Shown here piece after piece: positions 36,701-46,843 of a DNA stretch of 64,000 bases. Every line of letters starts with the position of its first letter. Within the stretch, counting starts at the first letter, position 1. Source of the DNA: Hyaloscypha bicolor E (Eukaryota; Ascomycota; Leotiomycetes; Helotiales; Hyaloscyphaceae); contig NW_020194512.1 in assembly GCF_002865645.1 (NCBI RefSeq), positions 4,009,183-4,073,182 of the forward strand, read 5' to 3'. Made by a program: the position numbers and the translations under genes. Below the pieces are notes generated by a model. It worked only from the letters and a program-made list of their open reading frames with translations, was not told where the DNA came from and did no database searches.

Positions 36701-37966
36701 TAATAGGCTTATCTATTACTAGAGTCTTAGAAGCGGGCTTTATATAAGAGGCGCCTTCTGGGCTTGGCTTATCTATATCTTTATTAGCTTTCTTAGATAT
36801 CTATTCTTTCTTTTTATAGTAAGTTCGGATCTGCTAGTTATTTATAATATAGTATTATATAAACTCTATAATACGAATAGCCGGGTTATTATAGTATATA
36901 GCTATAGCCTTTTAAAGCTTTTAGATAAGCTTGTTATTTAGGTTGTCTTTAAGGTCTTACGGATTAATATTTCCGTCTGCTATATATCTCAGGAATAGAA
37001 TATAGAACTTCTAAAAGATCTAATTCTTTTTTATAAATAGCTTCTTAAATATTTATAGAGTATTATACTTCTTATTCGGGTCGCTATATAGCTTCTCTAG
37101 ATAGATATATAGTTCCCTAATAGTCTTATATATATATTAACTATTCTGGTTTAGGTAAAGAGAGATTAGTATAAGGATATAGCTATCTATATAGCCGGAT
37201 ATATAAATAATCTTGAGATTCTTTATCTAATAGATATTAGAGTTACTATAGAGCTTATTTTTGATCTGAACTAACTAATTATTAAAGGTAATACTATTCT
37301 TGGTTATATCTTCGAAAATAGAAGGGTTAGGGAGTTTAACTAAGTATTTACTTTTTAAAGTAAAGGAACCGGTTATTCCGGCAGGCTATATAATAAGCTT
37401 CTTAATAATGGCTTTATTCTTTTATAGGGCTTGTTTGGTTTCTTTTAGCTAATTATAATAATTCATGCTATAGGCAAGAATATTATATATCTTTAGAATT
37501 AGCTCGATAATCTTTTTATATAAAGCCTCTGGGTTCCGAAGTAACTCTTGGAACTCTGCTTTTAATAAGGCAGGTTCCTCTTCTTCCTCTGCTTTTTAGA
37601 AGAGAGTATCTCTTCTACTATAAATATTAACGGGATGCTCGGATCCCTTAGGAGACTTAATAAGAGGCTCTGGTCTACCTTCTGGTAGCGTACTAGTAGC
37701 GTCTCGTACTATAGCTCCTTCTGACTTGCCCAGTTATTCCGGGACTTGCTTTCTTATAGATCTTCGTTTAGTAGTGAGGTTGCTGGCCTATCCGCTTGCC
37801 TGGCCGGTCCAGGGCTTTCTTGCCTAGTCGTTCTAGGGCTTTCTTTTATTCTAATGTTGGTTGACCGGTTCGGGAGTAGCTACGGTGCGTCGCGTCTGTA
37901 CTCGTCGAAAACCGATCGGGTAGGTATTATTTAAATCCTCCGCAGGATTGAGAAATGGGTGAGCTT

Positions 37967-38233
37967 TGAATTATGTTACGAGTATAAGATCTAGGGCCTG
38001 GAAGGCATAGTTAGACTGTCTCTATTTCGATGATTCAAAGCTAAAGAGAGAAGAGGATCCCGAAGGAGCCTCGGATCTAAATAATCGCGAGCTACGTACG
38101 GGCCCACGTGCTAGCTTAAGCTCGGGGTTACGTGCAACGATCAGGTGACTATAGATGCCTCGCTCAGATGCCAGATGCCTCTCTAGCTCTAGTCTAACCC
38201 CTACTAGTACCGTATATCGTAATAACCGTAACA
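37967..38233 (-). repeat. gypsy C 5' LTR, almost unmutated
   Basis: On the minus strand it starts TGTTACGGTTATTACG and ends CTCGTAACATAATTCA, a standard TG...CA LTR of 267 bp. It keeps CpA/TpG that are lost in the left LTR. Confidence 0.87.
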
Positions 38234-38259
38234 CTAACTCCCTAATCCTTATTAAAGCT

Positions 38260-38788
38260 ATGCCTTCCAGTTCAGATTCAAGTCCCGAATTTCGTCCCAG
38301 AATAGACCTATTAACTACTAGTAGTCAAATGCTATCTAAGCAAGGTTGGGAAGAGTTAAAGCCTACTATTAAATATTTGTACCTGGACCAGAGTCGGACT
38401 TTGAAGTAGTTTACTGCTTATATCCAAGAGCATTATAGCGTCAGACTAACGTAAGTAATAAGCTATATTTATTGAGTTAGTAATGGCCGACGGATTTGGC
38501 AGGAAGAAACAACTCATATACCGAATATCTGGATAGGGTTTCGAGAAGAATGTGAAGCGTAGTGAGAGGCGAGCTATTATTCAAAGTTTTAGTCAGGAGA
38601 TGAAAACAGCAAGCTTTGAGATAAAGGCAATTCGTAGCCGGACCTTGGACGAGGCGAAACTGGAAAGATGGATAAAGCTAGAAGGAATGCCGGTCGAGGT
38701 TATGGAGGAAAAGGGGGAACTACCTAGTATACCTGGTAAGCAGTACGTTGAGATTATGCCTTGGCGTTCCCCGTTAATGGTCTTTTAA
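38260..38788 (+). pseudogene. Clr5-domain protein, inactivated by two TAG codons
   Basis: Clr5 domains are found at the N-terminus of many filamentous-fungal proteins, often with repeats behind them. From ATG at 38260, 'GWEELKPTIKYLYLDQSRTL' matches the start of the domain. A TAG follows at 38407-38409, then 'FTAYIQEHYSVRLT'. An intron, GTAAGT...TTTGGCAG (about 38452-38501), leads to 'KKQLIYRISG*GFEKNVKRS', where a second TAG replaces the expected Trp. The frame then stays open to 38788. Both stops fit C:G to T:A change (CAG or CAA, and TGG). The start codon is only 27 bases from the end of the gypsy C LTR. Confidence 0.75.
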
Positions 38789-39298
38789 AGTTATTTCAAA
38801 CTGCCAAATGAAAACCCTTATCGAGCCAACGTTTGCCTTGCATCCTCTAGTAGAGCAGAGCAAGCCGCAATACCCCCCCGAAGCGACAGATCAAATTCCG
38901 GCTGTTCCGGCAGGATCCGGTAGTACCTTTGATTAGAAGATAGTGGATGTTATCGGATCTCCTGGATTGGATCGACTTATAGGGGCCTTGACGGCAGAGA
39001 CGTGCGGCGATATTCCTCTCTTGGACCTTGTAACAGGTGAACTTCAGGGACGAGAGCCATCTAACCAAGACACTTTGAGTTTCTGCTATAAGATCGACAG
39101 AGTCAGAGGCGAAGAAGCTGAGCGTTCAGATGAGTCAATGGACGAAGTGTGTTTTCCGCAAGGTACGACTGGTATTTGGCCATTAATATCCGCAAAGACT
39201 GCAAATAACAGCCCAGTCGCCAGTCCATCTTGGATTTTCCGCCTAAACTTTGCTCAGAATAAGGTATACCCTTATCTATCACAGACAAAGGCGACTTG
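38789..39298 (+). pseudogene. probable C-terminal remains of the Clr5 gene
   Basis: An open frame from 38943 reads 'SPGLDRLIGALTAETCGDIP', later 'DRVRGEEAERSDESMDEVCF', and runs without stop into the dispersed repeat at 39299, where it becomes meaningless. Composition is coding-like. Its link to the Clr5 relic rests on closeness and strand only. Confidence 0.35.
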
Positions 39299-39565
39299 GA
39301 TACCCCTAGACTCAGGATTAATTTTCTCTTTCGCTAGTTCCGTTTTAGTCCCCGGACATGAGCAGCTGCTGCTTTAACCAGAGCTGACGGTGAGCATACC
39401 CGAGCCGAGGGTGAACGTACCTGATCAGAGCCTGAGCATAGCCTGAGCACCATAATGTGGAACCTATTTTGGCATTTTGTGCCCCGGCCACAGTTTCCTT
39501 ACCCAACTTTGCTCGGGAATCCGTTTCTGCCCCCTTACAAAGTTCCTTCTAGAGCAATATTGGTA
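39299..39565 (+). repeat. dispersed repeat copy, without the expanded minisatellite
   Basis: Same blocks as 24266-24655 (ACCCCTAGACTCAGGA, TTCCGTTTTAGTC, GCTGCTTTAACC, CATAATGT, ACAGTTTCCTTACC) but with only two or three CCTGAGCA units, so the array elsewhere is a local expansion. Confidence 0.75.
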
Positions 39566-39619
39566 GTTTCACTTTGAAACTTTTGCTATTTCCCGCCAGT
39601 ACCTTACTCGTCTTTACTA

Positions 39620-39793
39620 TGTGGGAGGGAAACTGCGACAAGACAAAAACCCACATAAAGTACACCAGAGCGCAAAACGTGACTTGACAGCAAAATAACA
39701 AGAATAAGGACACAAGCAGTAAAACAGAAACCGTGTACAATTGCAAAAGCTCAATTGGTTAATATCAAGGATGGTTCGTTATCTAGAACTACA
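39620..39793 (+). repeat. LTR-like repeat, copy 2
   Basis: Partner of 28987-29161 in the same orientation; starts TGTGGGAGGG and ends near ACTACA. No clear target duplication. Confidence 0.65.
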
Positions 39794-39837
39794 GATTTTA
39801 TCCAGCAATATTCTTGAGTACTTAGGGTACTCAGGTG

Positions 39838-39935
39838 AGCTGGCTGAGCGAGGGTGAGTACTGAGCTGAGGGTGAGCCGAGGGTGATTAGCGCCTGAGCA
39901 AGAGCGGCAACTTACCAACCGAATGTGAAATAAAG
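39838..39935 (+). repeat. dispersed repeat copy
   Basis: GAGGGTGATTAGCGCCTGAG, then AGAGCGGCAAC and CCAACCGAATGTGAAAT align with 18030-18105 and more weakly with 28222-28370. Confidence 0.5.
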
Positions 39936-41343
39936 ATTGAATGATTAGAGTTCAACTACCATGATGGATAGACCGGCCAACTCTTTGAGACTTATGGTGA
40001 TATGATAGTTTGGATTTGTGGCGAGGCAGGTTCTGAGGAGCGTGATCTGAAAATGGGCAGGCTGCTGTAGCAGCTCAAAGCTCCAAGGACTCAAATTTAC
40101 GAATCAAGTCAAGGACAATAGTCAGAACTTACAAGTAGCAACAGTAACCATATTTCGACTGACAAGATTGCTGTATTCTTACTGCTTTTTGCACCACTGG
40201 GCGAGATACGTGACTGGCCTCTAGACCAGTGATTTGTTCTCTGACTGATGTCACAATGGATTCCTGAAAGAATACATACGGGACGAGTCAATGCCCAGTC
40301 TCCTAGTAAGAGAGTTGCTTTGAATTTGGAATAACAGAGCGAGAAACGGGGCTGATTACTTGACTAGATCTCATGCTACCCCGACTCAGGTGGCGATCAG
40401 CTCGGGCTTTGCCTTCTTCTCAGATCTCTAGCATCGATGTTCAATGAAACAGCCCCAAAGCTGTACGTTTATCAAGTCTGTGGACAACAGGAACTAGACA
40501 GAGCGCTAGTTCTGGGAGTTCTAAAGCTTATTTCTCTACTAATATTAGGACCTTAATAGGCTAGGGGCACAACTGCGTACGGGACACATCTATATATAAA
40601 GTACATCTATATTTAAAGTATATTCTCTAATAATACTAGGAGCTTAGGAGGCCAGGGGTACGGCGTTCGGTGCCTTCGGCGCCTTATAGGAGCGTATATA
40701 TACCTATACCTTAAGTACGGAAAGCGTATATATATCCTTGAGAATATATTTCCTAAACGATTATAAATAAGGGACAGAGGGACGTACGTCTTGCCCACCT
40801 TTTATATATGTACCGGGGGGCTAAAGAATAGCCGAAAAAGAAAGCCTTACTTTACGATAAAATTATAAAAATTAGCCTGCGAAATGCGGGGGAAGGGTAC
40901 TCGAAGGGAATCTAATTCTCAATTGCATAAGCACCCGTTCTAGGGTTTACCCAGAGAGGGTGCTTATGTATTCTAATCAGAGTTGGCCTCCTGTCATTTC
41001 CCCTTTGGGCGTATACCCATGTTTTAGGAATGCTATGCGAGCAAAACAGGGGTGTTGCAGGGGTTGGCAGGGGCACACTGATTTTCTTTCCAAACAAAGA
41101 TCAAGGATGTTGTGAGAAAAAGTGAGTGGATTACGGTGACCTTGTGGCCTAAAGCTGCATTTCTCGTGCCGAGGCCCAGTCGCGTCTTCGAAATAAAGTA
41201 ACCCCGAACTCCGTATCAACGTGGTGTCCTTCGTCATCAACACTTCTCATCCTCCTCAAAAGCTGATAGACAATCTATTGCTACTTCTCTAATTAACCCT
41301 CGACACTTCTAAAAGACGTTCACAAGTCTAGCAGCGAACAAAA
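39936..41343. other. intergenic, with a degenerate local duplication
   Basis: TCTCTACTAATATTAGGACC near 40532 and TCTCTAATAATACTAGGAGC near 40622 begin two similar segments about 90 bases apart, each followed by a 'GCCAGGGG' or 'GCTAGGGG' block. Near 40930 and 40960, 'AAGCACCC' and 'GGGTGCTTATG' form an inverted repeat. I see no gene. The last 100 bases are the probable promoter of the DJ-1 family gene. Confidence 0.45.
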
Positions 41344-42347
41344 ATGGGGCCGGCAAAGGTACTCTTCGTGATGGCCGATTATGGACATGATCCAACAGGT
41401 AATTTCACTTCAGATCCCTCTTGGATTCTTATAATTAATCTTAACATACACTTATGGGTGCGGTAGAAACTGCTGTCCCATACGCAGCGTTTAAGCTAGC
41501 AGGATTCGAGGTTCAATTCGCGACAGAGAATGGAAAGGCACCAGAGTGTGATAAGAAGATGCTCCGAGGTATCACACAAAAGCTACTTGTGAGCAGCACA
41601 TCACCCCGAGCCTGTCATGTCTATCACTCCATTTGCACCTGCTAACAATTGACTATCTTCCAGGGGGCAACCAAGCCTGCCGTCAATGCCTACGATGAGA
41701 TGTCCAAAACCACCGAATTCCTCCAACCGGTATCCTGGTCCTCCCCGGATTTCTCCCTCGACTCTTATAACTTAGTATTCCTTCCCGGCGGACACGAAAA
41801 GGGGGTTCGGCAAGTCATCGACTCTCCTATAATCCACAAACAGCTCGCACAATACTTCCCTGCAACCAGGAAGCCCAGCAAGAAGGCGGTTGCGGCTATC
41901 TGCCATGGAGTGATGGTTCTCTCGGAGACACTAGACGCTGACGGGAAGAGCATAATACATGAATGTGACACGACTGCTCTACCTGCACGCTTTGAACAAG
42001 TTGCATTTTGGGGAACAAGAGCATTTTTAGGGGATTATTACAAGACCTATGGGGTAGGAAGTGATGATGTTGAGGTGTCGGTAAGACTTGCCTGACCATC
42101 GTCTAGATAATGCTGATGCCGTGCACAGGTTAGGAAACGACTAGACAATCCCGCGAAGCAATACAAAAATAGTCTATCACCAAGCCCGTGAGTAGTGCTG
42201 TTCAAATGACAATATGGTTCAAGATTGACGATTTCTAGGTTCGTCGTACAGGAAGAGAAATTCAACTACCTCAGCGGCAGATTCCCTAATGATGCTCAGC
42301 TACTGGCAGAAAAGACGATTGCTTTAGTTCAAAGCATATTATCATAA
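41344..42347 (+). CDS. DJ-1/PfpI (HSP31-like) family protein, five exons
   Basis: Exons 41344-41398, 41467-41588, 41664-42080, 42129-42187 and 42239-42347 join in frame to 253 residues, the usual size for fungal HSP31-like proteins; introns are 68, 75, 48 and 51 nt. Key residues of the family are visible: Glu19 in 'GHDPTE', the oxyanion-side 'LPGGH' (about residue 99), and the nucleophile Cys139 followed by His140 in 'AAICHGVMVL'. The C-terminus 'FNYLSGRFPNDAQLLAEKTI' is also typical. Members include glyoxalase III and chaperone-like enzymes that remove methylglyoxal; the precise activity here is inferred. The gene is intact and lies head to tail with the following gene (291 bp gap). Confidence 0.9.
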
Positions 42348-42638
42348 TTTAGCATTTGCGATTTTTCCAATTCCCACCAATATCAGATCCCATTTCTTTG
42401 ACATTACTTCCCACAGCGGGGTTGGCGAAGCTTAAATGGTCGCACCATAGACAAAGAAACCCAGCCTGTTTGCATTCGCACCAAAGCAAACATACAAACA
42501 AAGATCGTGAATGATGAAGGAATTCCGAGAACAAAGCTATTGACACTTCGACTGAACAGGCGATAGGTCTCCACCCAGAGAAATACCTGCTCACCGAGAA
42601 CTTCTATGCGCAAGAAAGACGTCTTCTGACAGAGAGGC

Positions 42639-45142
42639 ATGGCAATGGTTCCTGGGCTTAAATCCTGGGCCGTGAAATATGGCGCCCTGGCCAACGGCAG
42701 GTTTGGCAGCAACAAGAGCGGTTTTACACCCATAGATTACGTCTTTCCAACGCTTGGTTCAACTCCGGATCCAAATGTTATGGCGATCGAGAATTTTCAG
42801 CGCGAGAATTTATTTGCCTTTACGAGCAGAGAGTTAGGCCAATTGGATTGCCTGCCAACGAGGGAGTTAATGCCAGGGAACTTGCAAAATGATATCATGC
42901 CACTGTTGCAGCTCGAGAACTGGGAAACAGCACCGGCACAGCCTGATTTTACGAGGGATCACTTATACCCGCTGCAGAACGGCAAGGGCATGTGGTCTGC
43001 GGATAACGATGAAGTGTGGAGTGTTGTGGAGCCGATCGTAAAACTGGCGTCTAGGATGCTTATGTCGGTTCATGTGATGCCTTGGGTATGACTCCTTCGT
43101 CTATTAAAACCCAACACTAACTGATAAAACTAGTTTGACGCCTTGCTAAACGGAGAACGAAGACCTATTCCGGATCACAGACTACATCCGGCGGATAAAA
43201 AAGAAGAGGACCTTCAATCTTTCCATGTGCGCGGATTCGTTCAGGCAGGACTGGGACAGCAGAGAGATTACGTATTCAAGATACTACGCACAAAATTTCG
43301 GTTAAAATATGGATTCATGATTGTATCCGAAAGCCCCGAAGGGCCGGAAAAGGACCCAGAGGACGCGCTTGGGATAACTGTCACAAACGCTGATTACATG
43401 CAACATGATCCCGAATCCAAGAAAAGCTGGCGCATATGTGTTTTTATCAACCTATTCCAGCTCGAACTTCTCATGCGGGATGATCTGAACACTGCAGAGC
43501 GGATGACAATACAATGGGCAGTTGCTGATACAGTAAGTGCCATACTGCTTGTTCCCCCTCAGACCACAATTAAAAGAGAGCAGATTGTGCATGAGACTAT
43601 GCATGCCGTTGCGGCATTCCTAGCCACGGAGAACAAACTGGATTTTGGAGAACCATACTTCGAAGATGATGCTTTAGCTGAGGTTGGGTTTAGCTTCGAA
43701 TCAATCGTAAGATTCCAGACCCCCTTTATATAGTTGATTTTGTTGACTTACGGTATCAGATCAATTCTGGGATACCCCAAGAATTCCTATACGACTCTGC
43801 TGCTCCCAACCCGCCACTGGGACATTTTCTTAGAAGATACTGGCCCACATACTACGATGTCTTTGCCCGTGACCTCGATAATCCAATCCTCACCGCGCCA
43901 GATCCACACACGCACAACGAATACTTTCCTATACCAATATCGTTCTATGGGGATATCCAGCAGGAAGGCTTTTGGTCGGTGCTTGTTCGACAATTCGGGA
44001 ATAACGTCTTTCATTATCGTGCTCTGAAGGAGGGGTCCCGCGTCAACTACACAGTAACCCATATCGCCCAAGGGAAATACAAAATCAGTGACCCCGTGAG
44101 GTTCACAGAGGGAGATCCCCTCAAGATTGTGAATGGACAATTCAAATACAGCGTTAAGGGCCTTCGAGCAGCCATTAATTTGACCCCCGAGGAGCGAGAC
44201 GCACTGAAGTTTGGCCAAAGGTTGGTAACTAGCTCTGAACTCCAAGAAACATTCTGGACCGATGCCGTTGAACAACAAGCCAGTATTCAAAACATCACTC
44301 ATCTAACTGCATCCGCTTCCCAAGCCGTTAGTACTCCTGATCATGTCCGCCAAGTCTATCTGGCCATTTTCAATTCCACACAACAAGCAATCACGAGCCA
44401 CGAACGCATGATTGCTGGAATTATGAGCCAAGAGGCAACAAATGATGCAATATTCTTGGATCGCAGAAAAAGCCTTCTGGCATGGAATAAAGGGACCCGT
44501 TCATTCATCCGCCAACTGATTCGAGCCGATGCCCAGAACAGTCTTAGTCTTGGAGCAGAAGAGCTCAGAATGGAGCAGTGCCGTATGGCACTCTGGAACC
44601 CCAACGACGAAAACACGAGATCTGGAAATGACTGGCTCGAAATCACAATCCTGCAGAATGCGCGCCAAGCTTTGAGGGATAATCACCTTGATCAATGTAA
44701 ACATCTATGCACCCATTTGCTTGGGGAAGATTGGAGATCGGTGTTTGCTGAATGCGCAGCGCGGACGATCCTCTTTGCAGTCAGCAAAGACGTACGTGAA
44801 GGGTGGGCAGACCGATTCATGGACCTGCAGAAGATAACGAGTATACTGGAGAGCCTGAGGGCCGGTGCTCCGGCGTACTGGAAGAATGAGGTGGTGGCTT
44901 TTGCACACAGAGGTTCAGAGGTTGCTTACGACGCGAGACCCTGCTACTCCGATGCATATTTCTCCCGAGCAGGGGGCGATCGTAAGTCGGAATCCGCAGG
45001 AGGATACGAAAGTGGCCTCGCCGATTCCATATCCACCAACAAGTCCTGTAGATGCGGGGAAAATGGAAGAATAGGGGTATGTCAATATTCGAGCCTCGGA
45101 GTTTCACGAAAGAGAAGATTTGGTTTATCCGAAATGGAGTGA
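42639..45142 (+). CDS. uncharacterised fungal protein with HExxH metal-binding motif
   Basis: Exons 42639-43085, 43134-43532, 43584-43706 and 43760-45142, with introns of 48, 51 and 53 nt, give about 783 residues. The 51-nt intron keeps the frame and could be missed; removing it yields 'VADTIVHETMHAVAAFLA', placing HETMH at 285-289. About 25 residues later comes 'DDALAEVGFSFES', where Glu315 could be a third ligand as in gluzincin peptidases. Similar layouts ('DPEDALGITV', HExxH, 'EPYFE...AEVG') occur in uncharacterised ascomycete proteins. No signal peptide is seen. From about 44870 a second frame also looks coding (ending 'YPPTSPVDAGKMEE'), so the last 90 residues may be wrong through an unseen intron or frameshift. 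Confidence 0.72.
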
Positions 45143-45965
45143 TATGAAACGAACGGTACTTACGAATTACCCTCTCACTGTGTTTACAGCCTTCTTCTCT
45201 AAAGTGAGGCCGAAGAACACTTGTCTTGCACACCCGGTCCAGGTGTTGAGAGCGTACTTTCCAGTTACGTTATATCATTTTCCAGGTCAAATCCCTCGGC
45301 GTCTCACGCAAAGCAAAGTCATTTGTGGACTATACTGCCATTTGTCTTCTCTATGACTACTAAGGGCGCAAATTGGCCAAGAGGAGAAGGTGAGAACTGC
45401 GGAGGTTGTGTTTATGCGAAATTACGAGTAGTCCTACGGTTCAAGCAAGGCCAAGTGTCTCGGTGGATTCATATCCCCATTAACTCCTACCAACCCCTCC
45501 CCAAACATAGCATTAGACATTCTGGTGGATTGACGGACTAGCAGTCCTTCAATTTCCACCTCTACCGAATCTTTTCTTGACTCTCTTGCCAGTACCCGTT
45601 TCGGCAGCAGGAAGAGCATTGTCGATGAAGAGAAAGAATTCGGCTGAGCGGCGCCCAGATGACCACGCCCACCTCGTTTATCGCCCTTCCAACTGTACTG
45701 GTCCAGTCCTCTCAGCTCATGCTTCTTCTCACGCTGCTCCCTCTAATTCCAATCTCTTTCGATTCCGATGGCGATCCTCAACCACCTTCTCCCGTCTCAA
45801 CGAAGATCCCGAGTCCCGAATGACTCTACATTGCTGCGGGACAAATAGGCAGTTTAAAAAAGGAGGTGGTAGATCTTCTATCAAATTTCTAGCCGATGTT
45901 AAAGTAGGAAATACCATTGGCTGGTGAGCATATTACTTGCCAAGTTGAAGGCTCTCGAGGAGCAA
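45143..45965. other. intergenic; only weak candidate frames
   Basis: A 54-codon plus-strand frame at 45659-45823 (start MTTPTSFIALPTVLVQSSQ) has a short hydrophobic core and could be an exon or membrane microprotein, but nothing supports it further. The rest shows no recognisable gene. Confidence 0.3.
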
Positions 45966-46109
45966 TCACTTTGTTGTATCCTTGGGGGGCTTCTCGAACT
46001 CGGCAGCTGCCTTCTTGGCAGTTTCCTTTGTTTCTCCATACGCGTTCGCGATGCCGTTCTTCTCGTAGTCGTAATGCCAATATCCCTTGTATATGGCATC
46101 GTTGCCCAT
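45966..46109 (-). CDS. small protein or last exon, 47 residues
   Basis: From ATG at 46109 the frame reads MGNDAIYKGYWHYDYEKNGI, then ends 'TKETAKKAAAEFEKPPKDTT' plus Lys and stop. The order 'GYW-Y-YEKNG-ANAYGETKE' looks like a real protein in composition and regularity, unlike the other two minus-strand frames here. The frame stays open upstream ('CSQTEQKVL') with CACAG and AACAG acceptor-like sites, so it may be the final exon of a slightly longer gene. I do not know the family. Confidence 0.4.
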   Translation of the reverse strand: MGNDAIYKGYWHYDYEKNGIANAYGETKETAKKAAAEFEKPPKDTTK

Positions 46110-46662
46110 CAATACCTTTTGTTCTGTTTGAGAGCACTGTGGCTATCTGAAAACCATTGTATGGAGAATCACTTAATCAAGGCAAGGGGGGAAATATGTT
46201 CGATGCCTCTCAAGTGGCGTAATACAGCAGCGTAGAACGGAAATCCAGGCTTGAGCAATCATCAGGTTATTGCGGTTGTGTTGTAAAGTTCGTGATGGGG
46301 AAAAGAATCACGGTTAGTTGACAAGCGGTGCCCAGATATTCATAACAATTCCGGGTGCTGAAGCTCAACACGAATGTGAATCTACCTTCAAAGTCTAGTG
46401 AATCCAGGAACTGTACATATATATCATTGAATTCTTCCCAACCACCTACCACCCTCTACTGCAGCCCCACTACTTGAGGGCAGCAGTTGCAATCACCGAG
46501 AACTAGCTTCTTATGCAAGTTCTTCTGCTTTGAGGCTTGTGGAAAGTGCTCATCATGGCTTCTTAATGCATAAACTCTCCGCTTCACCAGCAAACAATGT
46601 CAGTCAGAAGAGAAACATTGCGTGATCGCATGGAGAAGTCACCAGAAACACGGGCAAAAGGG
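46110..46662. other. no gene recognised
   Basis: Normal-composition sequence between the small frame and the hAT element. An upstream exon of the small gene could lie here, but I could not place one. Confidence 0.4.
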
Positions 46663-46843
46663 GACACCAGCAGGCTCGGCAAAAATACCTGAGGTATTGA
46701 TAAGGAATCGATAGTTACTGGTATTAATAAGGTATTAGTAAGTATCGATATGTATCGATTCCTATCGATTCCTTACCGCTTTCTACCCCGCATCCTCTAA
46801 TTTTTCACTCTCTCTATTCTTACATCTTTTATTCTTATTCTAT

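Larger units (their letters stand above)
31849..38233 (-). mobile_element. Ty3/gypsy retrotransposon C, complete but RIP-degraded
   Basis: Direct LTRs (31849-32113 and 37967-38233) enclose a minus-strand gypsy polyprotein. Gag and protease lie about 35800-37700, RT about 34750-35400 ('FYINYYKLNNLI', 'IDPELEELIIFYIRYRAYKY', catalytic box 'YLNNILIYL' in place of YLDD), RNase H about 34150-34700 ('VVFFSKTIQLVELNYNIYNK', 'YQAGKLNKQADALNRK'), and integrase about 32500-33900. Stops are TAG or TAA. From about 37680 to the right LTR the sequence is much less mutated. A solo LTR of another family sits in the integrase part. Both D to N changes in the catalytic box are in TpG contexts. Confidence 0.88.

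Noticed and set aside
43734..44027. 97-residue plus-strand frame within the HExxH gene
   Set aside because: Starts inside the third intron and runs in the wrong frame of exon 4.
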